This document shows, one piece after another, positions 43,181-54,296 of a DNA stretch of 64,000 nt. The position numbers and the translations under genes are program-made. Position 1 is the stretch's first letter. Every line of letters begins with the position of its first letter. The stretch comes from Pseudevernia furfuracea (Eukaryota; Ascomycota; Lecanoromycetes; Lecanorales; Parmeliaceae), in the NCBI GenBank assembly GCA_022315425.1, contig JAIUPT010000033.1:1116001-1180000 (forward strand), written 5' to 3'. A model generated the notes under the pieces. That model searched no databases. It was not told where the DNA came from and saw nothing but the letters and a program-made list of their open reading frames with translations.

Positions 43181-45217
43181 CTATTTGTGCACTGTATAAT
43201 GGGTGAGACAAGACCACAAAATCCTTCGAATCCGCAGATGACTTACAGATCCCTCCATCAACCGCAGTAACTGTGGTCTCTCCCTCGGCTACAACCCCTT
43301 TGTCCTTGCCCTGGCTCCGGTCATCCTTCATAAAAGGGAAGGCAAGCACCTCCTTGATGTTGTAGTGGTTCGTCAAAAACATGACCAAGCGGTCAATACC
43401 CATACCCCAGCCTCCAGTGGGTGGCAATCCGTACTCCAAAGCCGTTATGAAGCTCTCATCAATGGCTGGCACTTCATCATCGCCCTGAGCTTTCATCTTG
43501 GCTTGCTCCTCAAAAGCTTCTCGTTGGGCGAAGGGATTGTTTTGTTCGCTGTATGCGTTTACGATCTCTTTCTTGCAAACAAAGGCTTCGAACCGCTCAC
43601 AAAGACCCGGATGCTTGCGGTGGACTTTGGCAAGAGGAGACATAATCTGGGGGTGGTTGGTGATGAATGTGGGGTTAATGATTTTCTCTTCGATGAACTC
43701 GCCAACGAGTTTGTCCAGCATGCGGGCGTTCGTCTGCGGTGGGGAGCATTCGACGTTCATCTTCTTCAGTATACGCTTGAGAAAATCGGTAGAACCCTCT
43801 GTATGTAGCTCCGTGCTAGGCGGAAACTTCTCACCGCACGCCTCCTCGAGAGCTGGTATCATCTCGACCCTCTTCCAAGGCTTTGCCCAATTGATGTGGT
43901 ACTGCTCACCTGTTTGGGGATCAAACTTAGTCTCGTAGCTGCCGGTGACGTGCTTCACGAGGCCAGATACCAGGTCCTCGGTAATTTCCATGACATCAAA
44001 CACATCTGCGTATGCCATATAGAATTCGCAAGACGTGAACTCCGGGTTGTGGGTCAAATCAATGCCCTCATTCCTGAACAGCTTGCCTATTTCGTAGACT
44101 CGATCGAAGCCGCCAACAATCATTTTCTTGAGATCCAGTTCGGGTGCGATCCGCAAGTAGAGGGTCATGTTCAGTTCATTGTGGTGCGTCATAAACGGTT
44201 TGGCAGTCGCTCCACCAGCTATAGCGGTCAATATTGGGGTCTCCACTTCAATAAAATCCATTCCATCGAAGAATCGTTGGATATAGCGTATAATCTCATG
44301 ACGCTTGCGGAACACGTCAACCGAGGTCTCATTCATAATCCAGTCCAGATGTCTCTGTCGGTATCTCTGCTCTTGATCCTTGAAACCGTAGTGATCTGAA
44401 GGGAGTTGGTGTAGACTCGGTGTGAGCAATTTGACTTCTCTTGCAAACACGGACAGTTCGCCCTCGGGTCGATTCCTTGGAGCTGTCCGTCCCGGATAGC
44501 CTGTGATCCATATAATGTCATTCCGCCGGATATGTTCATGTTGTTGTTCGAAAGTCAACGGGCCTGCTGCCTCTTGAGCTTGACACATTACCTGAAGCTT
44601 GCTGCCCTTGTGCCTCAGATCATAGAATATGAGCTTGGGTCCTGCCTCTCGCTTGGTGAAAACCCTGCCTGCGAGACTGACTTCCACATCTTTGAGGTGC
44701 TCCCCGGTCTTGATGTGCTCGTATTTCGGTATGAATCCGCCCACGGTCTCGTTATGTTGGGGGTTGGCCCCATGAATGTCGAAATGAGGGGTGCGGTGGA
44801 GCTCGCGGGCAGTGCGCGATCGGATCTCGGTATATTGCTACGTGTCGAGGACCAGTGATTAGCATTGTTCCTTGCTCGCAGATATACGGCAAGTAGCCTA
44901 CATTTGGCGTCAACTCAGCTTCCTGAGCAGCAGCAGAAGCATTCTTCTTCTCTGCCTGGGGCGGGGCGGTGGCCGCTTTGGCCGCCTTCTTCTCCTCACG
45001 CTCCTTCTCTTTCTGACGTCTCTTCTGCTCACTCTTGCTGTGACGGGATCAGAAGGAAATGTGATTCGAGCGGGATGCAAGCCAACCTAATCTTCTCTCC
45101 TGATGGTTCTTCTGTGGGGTCCATGGCTTCTTGCCCGTCCTTTGTACGAATTGGAAGGTTCACCGGCCGGTTCTTCTCGTCCTGAGAAGGATTGCCATCC
45201 GGATTTGGCTGTGACAT
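43181..45217 (-). CDS. KRS1: Lysyl-tRNA synthetase, cytosolic, class II
   Basis: Exons 45087-45217, 44902-45037, 43247-44837 and 43181-43191 encode 622 aa. A Lys-rich N-terminal helix (KSEQKRRQKEKEREEKKAAK) is the eukaryotic tRNA-binding extension. The OB-fold anticodon domain includes VSLAGRVFTKREAGPKLIFY. Class II motifs are all present: motif 1 MDFIEVETPILTAIAGGATA, motif 2 FRNEGIDLTHNPEFTSCEFY, motif 3 GWGMGIDRLVMFL. The enzyme charges tRNA-Lys. The last exon is only 11 nt and supplies the end of Leu, then His-Lys and the stop; without this splice the frame runs on into 28 unconserved residues. No mitochondrial presequence is visible from this start. Confidence 0.95.
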
Positions 45218-45615
45218 GAGCGGTCAATGACACGCAGAGAATTTGTCAATATTGCAGGTCAACGTGGTTGCGGAGGAAAGCTATGAAGTGTGGGCGGAAA
45301 TCTGAATTGAGTCACAGAAAATATATTGCTACGTGAAATTCTGAGGTCACGTGCGATGAATTATCCTAAATGCAATTCTTTGAATTGCTGAACCCATTGG
45401 AAAATGACCACACAAATCACGTCTAAAGAGGTAATATCATTCGGGGACTATCTTGGTATCTTGCGATTTTAACTGAATCCTCGTACGATGGCGAAAGTCT
45501 CCTTCACTCAGCGTTTTCCGACAATCAAGCTCATTCACAGATACAACTTGACACTAGTTCTCCTCATTCATTCGAAAACGGTGTTCTGTCCAAGTGAAGT
45601 ACGCGACGACCCATA
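45218..45615. other. Intergenic: LysRS promoter and dynamin 3' end
   Basis: About 400 bp between two minus-strand genes. Contains tcacgtg (E-box-like CACGTG) near 45345-45355 upstream of LysRS. No gene recognised. Confidence 0.45.
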
Positions 45616-48504
45616 TCACTCATCTCCAGAGAGGCCCTCGAGGTGCTCTTGGGCTTTGGAGATGGTCTCCATTTCCCTTTTCAATTGTGCACGGCGGAGC
45701 TCGTCTTGAGGATTCGCTGCTAGAAGAACAGCGAGGCGCTCGTCGGCTGTGTAGGGATCAGCTTGCATCAGACAGTGATATAACGGAAAACTTACCTCCA
45801 GGATCGGTGGCACGGAAGTGCTGCTTCATGGTGGAGACAAGATCGTTTCGACATTTCATGAAGAGCTCGCCGTACATACTAGCACACACGATGTCCACAA
45901 ACCTGGAAAAGGCGCACTCATAGTAGGCTCGCACAGACTTCGCTACATGTCAGCAGTGCCAGGGTGGATAAGCCGGACTGACCTACCCCCATTGCTTTGA
46001 TTTCCAGCCAGTAAGGATCGGGACCAAGTTGTCCATCAGTGACCTTTGCGATCTTTTCCATTCGAGCTACTCCAGTCGTCTGTTTTCCAGTTCTCTCTTC
46101 CTCCTGATCTAACCACGCTTTGGCAAGACAGTCACGGCGCTTCTTTTGGAGATACCCAATTGCTTTGTCTTTCGCGACTTCGATGGCCACCTCGTTCAAT
46201 GTCTTCGGTTTTACAAGCTCCCAGCTCAGTATCTGCTTGACGATCTTGCGCTGATCGTTGATGGCGTTAGTGAGAAAATTGAGGCAGACATCCGTGAGCT
46301 CGTTGTAGAACTGGGTGTTTTGACGATGCCCAAAAACACTCAGGACACGCTCATAGATCATTCTTTGGCATAATTCACCGGTACGACTGATGTACTGATC
46401 GACAGGATCTTTCCAATGAGCCATGCTAAGCTGGATCATCCTCTCAGTGGCCTTGGGGTCGGTTTCACCTGGTAGTCCCACGTAATGATCTTGGCGAATC
46501 CTTCGTATCTCGTCCAGTTCAAAGTGCTTCCGGCCCGGCTTGTCCGTCCTGGACCGAGGAGTCTCGCTCATGCGCGCGACTTTCTGAGGCGTTGACTGCG
46601 CCGACGGATGAGGACGCTTTTGCGCAATACCTGGTCTTGACACAGGACTTGTCTTTAGAGGCTCCTCCCTATCAGAATCAGAATCGATCGAGATAGGCGC
46701 AAGGTTTCTGGTGGGTGTGGGCGCCCCTAGCATTTCACCAAAAGTTGCAGAGGATCGGGCCTTTCGGCTTGGAGGCTGAGCTGCAGTAATTGTCACGAGC
46801 GGATATAACCCCTCCATAATCTCTCGAAAGTCAATAGATATATTGTGCCATTCTCTCTGGAAGGGACAATCCTGAAACCCTCCATCAAAGTGTCTTGCCA
46901 ACTCGAACTCGAACTTGAGCAATTCGCCATAGAGTCTAGCTGGGAGATTGCCGTCAAGTGGCTCAGGCAACTCTCGGAGCTTCTCTTGGATGAGGATTGA
47001 CTTTTGCTCTACCTGATCTCTGATGTGAGGTAGACTAAAGACCACTCGTTACTCCTCGCGTTCAAGACAACAATGAACGAAAAGAGCATACCTTGTGCGA
47101 ATCTGTTCTGTCAATTTCTGCGAAAGCGCAGTTACCAGCTTTGCAGTGCCAAAGCGATCCTCGTATTTGCTAAGTGTTGTGGACCATGGGTCTTCCTCAC
47201 TGAAATACGCCTCTTCCTCTCTCCTGGCTGTAATGTTACAGACCGTGGTGTCGGGATTGTTCTTGACGACATAATAACCAAAACCCACTTCGAATCTTTC
47301 TCCATTCAAAATCTGATCCCACTGTTCGAACGACTCTCCTTTCTGAAACCTATCGGGTTTCGTGATGACTAGATAGAAGGTAAGTTGCGAAGGATCAGGA
47401 GCACGAAGGACGCCTTACCTCCTATGGTCCTTCCGGGTGCACCCTTGACATCTCGAACTAGTCGAGATGCGCTCGAGTTAGCCGGGTCATCTGTCATGGG
47501 TATAACAAGCAGATTGATGCAGTCTGGAGTACTAATATACTCTTCCACTAGGTTCTTGACGAGCGTAACCAGATACTCTTCATGAGCGACCTCCGAGACG
47601 TTGATTACTCCTGGAAGGTCATAGAATGAGAGATTTGGAAGGTCCGGACCAGAGATGTCGACTTGAATGACATTGGGAGAAAATTTGACTTTGAGATTGT
47701 CTTTCGGTAGGGGCAATCCCAACTTGTAGTCTGCGTGGGGATTACCGATGTTCAAGGTAGCCAGCTGAGCTCGGTAAAGAGCGCCCTCGACCTGGGTCTT
47801 CGATGTCAGAGTAGCGAAGTGCATTTTGTCAGCTCGATCTTGAGCTACCCACGGTCCCAAAGGGCGGGATTTCGTGGCACGTTCGAGTAGCTCGCCGTCG
47901 TGACGGTATTTGGTGACGAGTGTAATTTTGCAGGTCCATTGAGAATGGGCTCCAGAATTTTCGACAAGGTTAATCTCTAATGGGCAGCGGGTGCAAACAC
48001 CAGCGTGGCGGGGGACCTTGATCTCGCTGATACCCTCGACGAGGGAGCTTTTTCCCGTGCTCTGATCTCCAACGACAACAATTTTAGGAAGCGGTAAGCC
48101 TAGGATCTCGACGCCAAGGTCGCGAAGCGTTTGGATCGCTTGAACAAGCGATTTTACACCCCGGCCAAGCACATGTAAACCTTCGTCGGTGCCAAGAGGA
48201 GTAGTGCTGCCAGATTCATTACTTCGGGCTCCGACATCGAAGACTTCGACACGGTCTACAGAAGTCAGAAAATGTTGAAGAGTACGAAACCTCCAGAGGT
48301 CAAAATTTTACCTGTCTTTTTGTTCTCATGGTTGGTCTGATAGCCTTCGTCTGCCCGGCCATCGGTCATGGTGACATCAGAGTCGATCGCAATGGTATCA
48401 CCGGAGCTGACAGGCTGCTCCATAGTGTCTTGCTCTGTGGCCACAAAGGTGATCGGCATTCTCTGGACTGCTTGTTGTTCTCTTTTAATCGGCTTGCGTG
48501 CCAT
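45616..48504 (-). CDS. Dynamin-family GTPase (fungal Mx-like)
   Basis: Exons 48312-48504, 47419-48255, 47092-47368, 45983-47034, 45796-45942 and 45616-45746 encode 878 aa. The GTPase motifs are G1 VVVGDQSTGKSSLVEG, G3 SFYDLPGVINV, and G4 TKPD made by the 47419/47368 splice. The stalk follows, and a C-terminal GED-like helix region reads SVRAYYECAFSRFVDIVCAS. There is no PH or transmembrane segment, as in the fungal Mx-like dynamin group. Between stalk parts is a Ser/Pro/basic insert (SPVSRPGIAQKRPHPSAQST) with possible phosphorylation and nuclear-localisation features. The N-terminal 65 residues are acidic and unconserved-looking. Family members remodel membranes; this subgroup's task in fungi is not settled. 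The 40-nt intron at 45943-45982 is the shortest here. Confidence 0.88.
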
Positions 48505-50047
48505 GTGTGTATTGTAAGATCGCTGTCTTTGCAAGATGAAAGAAGACAACGGATTCAGATCTAAAAATCTGATTCAGCCTGAGAACAGGGTTCTTAACGG
48601 ATGTGTAAAAGAAGACAGCTCGAACAATCGTGAAATGAGTTGAAGCTGGAGGTTGACTTCAGCGTGAACTTAGGAACGACAAGGCAGGATACATGAATGC
48701 CATAAATGTGGGCGTAACTCTTGGGGTGTTGTCGGCCAGGGCAAGGAAAGGAATAGAACGTACGAGCTCTCTCTTGAGTAGAGGATTGTGCGTGGCTAGG
48801 TAGAAAGCATCAGCGACAGCATGTACGAGTGCGGTAGGTATAACACAATGTGGATCAAGCCATTATATTCTAGAAGGACGAGGTGCGTTGTGTGATGGAA
48901 GAAGGTGGGTGGAAGTGAGGTTTGTAGAAAAGGAAAACCTCACTTTGGAATCGAGCTGCAAATTTTCAACCGCTCGGCAGGTCGTCACGAAGTCGCGGTG
49001 ACGAGTAAAAACTACAGAACAGGATGAGGGTCTCAAGGAAGCAGACAAAGGTGCTTCCATTTATACCCATATCCTCCCCCTCCCTACTACACTTTGGTGC
49101 TTCTGTGTCTCCCAATCAGAGGGTCCCATCCCACCAGTCATGTCCAAAAAACGCGTTCTTCCACCCATCTAACGCATCAGCGCGTCCTCATACCCTTCAA
49201 TCTCAATCTCGCACCAATGATAGGGCCCCAAAATATTCCGCTTCCTGGTGTTGGAAGAACGTACAACGTCTGCCAGTTGCCAAGAGATAAACGTAGGCGA
49301 GGCGCCAAGCCTCCACGTTAAAAGCATGTCCGCTCTTCAACTTTCCCCAGACCCCTTACCTTGAGTTGTGAAAAGCTGTATCTATCAACAGCGTGATCGG
49401 CATCAAGGCTTGCAGGGGATGAGACATGAGAGGGGTCAGGGTCCAGAGGTCAATTCACGACTTGCTACAGCTTGTGGGGGGTTTTAAGTGTGGAAACATG
49501 CACTTTGGGAGCATTGGATTGTGAGATGTCGTTTTCACAGCGCTTTGATGCCTTTTCCAGTGCCCAATACGGTTCGCTAGTGTAATGGCTGATGCAGTGA
49601 GCCTGACGGAAGCCGCTAATACAGAGCGCTTAAAGCTCACAGATGGCTTCTGTAAGAAAGCTCCCAATCATGACCTCAAGGTACTAATTTCACTCTCCTT
49701 CCCTGCGCCAGTACGATGTCAATGTTGTACATCGTTGTGTAAAGCTCTCCTTAGCCCATCTCTTGGGCTTGCGCAACTCATGCACTGAAGATATGGACGC
49801 GTTGTCCGTAAACTCCTTCATTCTATCCGACGTGTATCCATGCTTCAGTATCTCTGAATGGTCAATCTTGTCGCATGGCTTCGCGCTTGGTCCTCTTAAC
49901 AATATGCAATGCTGAACTCGGTAAAAGTCATCAAAAGAATGCAACTGGAAACAAAGTCCATTACGCCTTGCCGTTTTTGAATGACCGAAAATGCCCAATG
50001 TCTTGGCAGCCTGTAGTGGAGAGACACGGATGTTGTTGCACCTCACA
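48505..50047. other. Intergenic, possible small ORFs only
   Basis: About 1.5 kb. The plus frame ending at 49321 closes with IPLPGVGRTYNVCQLPRDKR followed by a basic end, which looks a little like a conserved protein terminus, but no start or exon partner is clear. A 131-codon minus frame (49690-50085) overlaps the COX15 end and has no recognisable motif. Nothing else seen. Confidence 0.45.
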
Positions 50048-51641
50048 TCAGACCACTGCGACCCTCTGTGCTGCTTTAGAAGCATTGCTCGGTTTACGTG
50101 TGGGTAGATTTGATTGAACCGACCTCTTCGGTGTCATTCTAGCAGGCGTCAATTTCTTGGCCAGGAGCGTTGAGACCCGTCGGTTAGGCAGCCAAGACCT
50201 ACTTCCCAATATGAGGACGTAGGACAGTAGCGCTAGGCTTCCCGCTTGGTGTGCTGATGCTAACGGCAATGGAACCAAATAGATCAGAGTGCTGATGCCT
50301 AGGACGACTTGTAGAAATACGAACCCCACAACCCCATGAACTCCTTTCCTGGCGGGCACAGGCAGAATGGTCCGGACGTTGCGAGAAAATCTAGAGTAGG
50401 CCCATAGTGCCATTACGGATGTAAAAGTCGTAGTTGCCAGTACGCGATGGTCTAGTTGCACCAGAGATGGATTCTCCAGTGGGTTACGCCACCAGATATC
50501 ACTGTTATCAGGTGTGTGCGAGTAGAAGTCGGAGAAGAGCTCGGACTTTGGAGGCGTCAACCCATGTCCCATGTAGGGGAATTCATTGTATATTAGGCCC
50601 GCATCAAGACCAGCAACAAGTCCTCCGGACATAGCAGTAATGAAAACCAGCACAGCAAGCGCCCCAACAGACGATCTGAAGATGCGAAGTCTTGGGTTTC
50701 TTAGCCTTCGAAGACTGGCCTCTGCCGCTTGAAGATTGCCGAGGAGCTTGTGCGTACGGAGGATAGACAAGCCGTTCCAGAGCATAGCAGAGTAACATAC
50801 AAATGCGGTGCCCAGGTGCGCAACAAGTCGATACTGGCTGACTCGCGGATGGCTTCCTGTGGCGAATAAGTCATCCTTGAGCCCAGACTTGACCATCCAC
50901 CAGCCAAGCACCCCTTGAAAGCCTATCAGACCTGCAATGCCTGTGATCCTCAATGCCATTGGCCCCGAGACTTTTCTTCGTGCAATGAAGTACATGGCGG
51001 GGATGGCGAACGACAATCCAACAAAGCGGCCCCAGAGTCTGTGTGTCCATTCCATATAGTAGATCGATTTGAACTCCGACAGAGTCATATTCGGGTTGAG
51101 CATCTTGAACTCTGGGGAGGACCGGTACTTGTTGAACTCAGACTCCCAATCCTCTTCGGTTGTTGGGGGCAGGCTGCCCGTTACCGGCTTCCATTCTGTA
51201 ATACTTAGGCTGTGAACAATTAGCATGTTGCCAGTCATTTCGGAAAAGTGGCTGATACCCAGACTCTGTCAGCCGTGTCAGACCTCCAAATACCACAATC
51301 CCAAATACGCTTGCGGCACTTCCTAGAAGCCAATACGCCACGGACTTCTCGCTTGTCTTAGGGAAGAAACGGGGTTTCGTCTTCCTTGCACTCTGTCCGA
51401 TCGACTTGCTCAAGAATAACAAGGGCGATGACGAGCCTGTTTCTGGTGCGATACTACCCGAAGCTGCTGATGATAGTCTTCTTGTGCTAGACTTTAAAGC
51501 TTTTATATATTTGGGAGACGCCTCCTTGACGAGGTCAGATGGGGTCGCCACGCGGGTGAGACATGGATGGTGCGAGCATTGGAAAAACCGCCTGGTAAGC
51601 CTCGGAGCAGCCCGTCGCAAAGTAGGTAGTAAGGAAGCCAT
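50048..51641 (-). CDS. COX15: Heme A synthase Cox15
   Basis: Exons 51259-51641 and 50048-51209 encode 514 aa. The first 100 residues are Arg/Ser-rich, a mitochondrial presequence. Then VAYWLLGSAASVFGIVVFGG and LTRLTESGLSITEWKPVTG (made at the splice) are classic Cox15 text. The heme-binding histidines sit in MEWTHRLWGRFVG, RLVAHLGTAF, QLDHRVLATT and ASAHQAGSL. About eight membrane segments are visible. The enzyme converts heme O to heme A in the inner membrane for cytochrome oxidase. The C-terminal 40 residues past LGSRSWLPNRR are basic and unconserved-looking; an alternative 3' splice cannot be excluded. It shares a 486-bp upstream region with the divergent BCKDH E1 beta gene. Confidence 0.94.
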
Positions 51642-52127
51642 TGGAGGTATTTGTTTTCAATAGTGTCGAACTGATACTCACTCTGGAGCCAGGCCCCCAG
51701 GCTCGCCAGGCTCGGCAAGATGTAGAGATCCTTGTCGATCCTTCGGACAGCGCTAGTAGAGGCCCTAACCCTACCTTTTGGATGGCGGGAGCTCTCAATA
51801 TATTGCAGCAAGTCCTCCAGATTAGACACCGACTCCGAAATGCTCAGGGCCGGGCCTCGAAATTATGAGACAAAGGTCCGCGGTATGGTAATTCATCCAG
51901 GCCTTTCTGTGTTTTGTGTGTAGGTAGCCACTACTTCCAGGTGGTGGTAGATGGATTTACCAGTAGGTTGCATATATCCTGCATTCCCGTGTGAAGCCGA
52001 GTATAGCCGCAGGCCGAAGGCTTCAAGCAGTTCTCTTGTCAACAAGACCACTCTTACCGTCAACATCTCATACTTTACTTCCTTTCTTTAATTTCTCCTC
52101 TGAAGACATGGACTTATTACTGCAGCG
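51642..52127. promoter_or_regulatory. Divergent promoter region, COX15 / BCKDH E1 beta
   Basis: Two genes for mitochondrial proteins share this 486-bp upstream region. It contains ccctaaccccta-like text, exactly CCCTAACCCTA at 51763-51773, which equals nearly two telomere repeats and resembles TTAGGG-type promoter boxes. Pyrimidine-rich tract lies before the E1 beta start. Confidence 0.6.
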
Positions 52128-53410
52128 ATGACTACACGTGTCTCATTGATGCCATTGAGGTGTCACACCCAATTACAATGGCTCAAGGGACATACTCCAC
52201 CTTCCCAATGCTATTCAACTCTCCCTCCAAAAGCCCGGCTAAATATCCCAATAGACTACTCTTCGCATTCTCTCCTCCATCATAGTCCATCCTCCCTCCG
52301 CGCCAACCCGTCCTATCCCCAAAACTCCTCCTCCACTCGCCAGAACCTCTTCCAGGCCATCAATGGCGCCCTTAAGCATTCCCTCCGCACAGATGAACGC
52401 ACGCTGGTTTTCGGCGAAGATGTTGCCTTTGGGGGCGTCTTCCGTTGCAGTATGGATCTCGCTACCGAATTCGGCTCAGAACGAGTATTCAATACGCCCC
52501 TGAGCGAACAAGGTATTGTGGGCTTTGCAATTGGATGCGCTGCGCAGGGGATGAAGCCGATTGCAGAGATTCAATTTGCAGACTATGTGTATCCGGCATT
52601 TGACCAGCTGGTCAATGAAGCGGCGAAATGGAGATACAGGGAGGGAGACACGGGGGCCCATATCGGAGGTTTGGTGGTCAGGATGCCTTGTGGCAGTGTA
52701 GGACACGGAGCTTTGTATGTAGAAATTATCTTTTTCAAGTTACGGTGCTCTGCTGATCTAACACAAGATATCACTCCCAGTCGCCGGAGGCTTTATTCAC
52801 GCATATTCCCGGTCTACGAGTCGTGCTGCCTCGCTCCCCTGCCCAAGCGAAGGGGCTCCTGCTTGCTTCCATTGCCTGCAATGACCCTGTCATCTTTCTT
52901 GAACCTAAAATTTTGTATCGTGCTGCGGTTGAGCAAGTGCCTACGGAAGCGTACGAGATCCCCTTGTCGCAAGCTGAAGTTGTGAAAGAAGGCAAAGACG
53001 TGACAATAGTGTCTTACGGACAGCCTCTGTATTTGTGTTCGTCAGCCATTGCTGAAGCAGAGAAAGATTTTGATATAAGCGTCGAACTGCTGGACCTCCA
53101 GACCTTGTATCCTTGGGACAGGCAGACGGTATTACAGAGCGTGCAAAAGACAGGACGTGCGATCGTAGTGCATGAGAGCATGATCAACGCAGGAGTAGGA
53201 GCTGAAGTCGCAGCTTCGATACAGGAAGGTGCCTTCTTGCATTTGGAGGCTCCAGTGCAACGGCTTGGAGGTTGGGCCACCCACATTGGGCTGGCGTTCG
53301 AAAGCTTTAATATTCCAGATGTCACAAGTAAGCTCATGCGTTAAGTAAGGATTCATCGCTGACAATCAACAGGAATATATGATGCAATCAAACGAACGAT
53401 GAAATTCTGA
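52128..53410 (+). CDS. Branched-chain 2-oxoacid dehydrogenase E1 beta subunit
   Basis: Exons 52128-52714, 52768-53327 and 53373-53410 encode 394 aa. The first 60 residues look like a mitochondrial presequence. The transketolase-like domain starts NLFQAINGALKHSLRTDERT and holds VFGEDVAFGGVFRCSMDLA, NTPLSEQGIVGFAIGCAAQG and EIQFADYVYPAFDQLVNEAA. The C-terminal half contains IVVHESMINAGVGAEVAASI. This is the beta subunit of the E1 component that decarboxylates keto acids from Val, Leu and Ile; FGGVF after the acidic motif favours BCKDH over pyruvate dehydrogenase. The donor at 52715 (GTATGT) was chosen because it gives ALYHSQSPEA. The last exon encodes IYDAIKRTMKF. Confidence 0.93.
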
Positions 53411-54296
53411 GTCGTTCTATTTCGCCCTCGAAGCTAAATGGATGTCAGTGCCAAGGCCGCCTGTAAATAGTATGTCCGTTGTACTGCATGTACTTCTCGT
53501 CTTGCCGCTGCCAGTAGAACCCAAACTCGAAGCTAGCAATCAGGTCAGTGTCGTGCTTTGAGACTCGCGAGTGGCGCTGTCATCAAGCCAGAGTTGTGTG
53601 TGACCTTCTACTCAGTACGAAGAATAAAGGGGGCCGTATTGACTAAGTCTATTTCCGGAAAACAAAGGAAGTTGTCCTTTCATGGATACAAGTCAAGGCT
53701 CTCTGCAAAGCGAGAAGATTGCTCAGCTTGGAATAGAAGTCAACATTGAAACGACGAGACTAGGAATCTATCTAAGAGCAAAGAATCTCTTCAAAAGCTG
53801 CTAGCTTACTTAAAATAGAGGACCAATATTCGACGTAAAGCGCCGCGTGATGTGCACCGAATTAACCGCACCGCGTTGGTGTTGAAGGTCTCGGTTACGT
53901 GAAAACCTGCGATGGAGGGCTGCAAGTAGCCCCAGTGTTGATAATCTGCCGCAAGAGTGAATCCTGGGAATATGACTTAACCAGCCTCCCTTGACACACA
54001 AATCAGAGTACTTAAATCGTGAAATTTTCGAACACCACTTTTCTTCCATTATCTTCACCTCCAACGTCTACACTTCCACTTTTGCCCTCATGCTCATCTA
54101 TCTTCCTTACACACCACAAGGCTAATTTCACATCTTGCAGCCCACATTATCATCAATCATCATCAAAAAACCCACACACCAACTACTCGACGTGAGCCTG
54201 AGGCTCAGGGCCGTTTGGAATCGTCGCCGACGCGGTTTAAAACCAAGCTTACAAAGTCTTTCCCTACACAACCTCGTACATTCACAGTACCCTATC
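53411..54296. other. Intergenic upstream of the coiled-coil pair
   Basis: About 890 bp with no recognisable gene. It includes the first copy (54103-54118) of the 16-bp word ttccttacacaccaca, found again upstream of the second coiled-coil gene at 58229-58244. Confidence 0.5.

Noticed and set aside
49690..50085. 131-codon minus frame overlapping the COX15 3' end
   Set aside because: No recognisable sequence and no promoter or splice support; COX15 explains the overlap.
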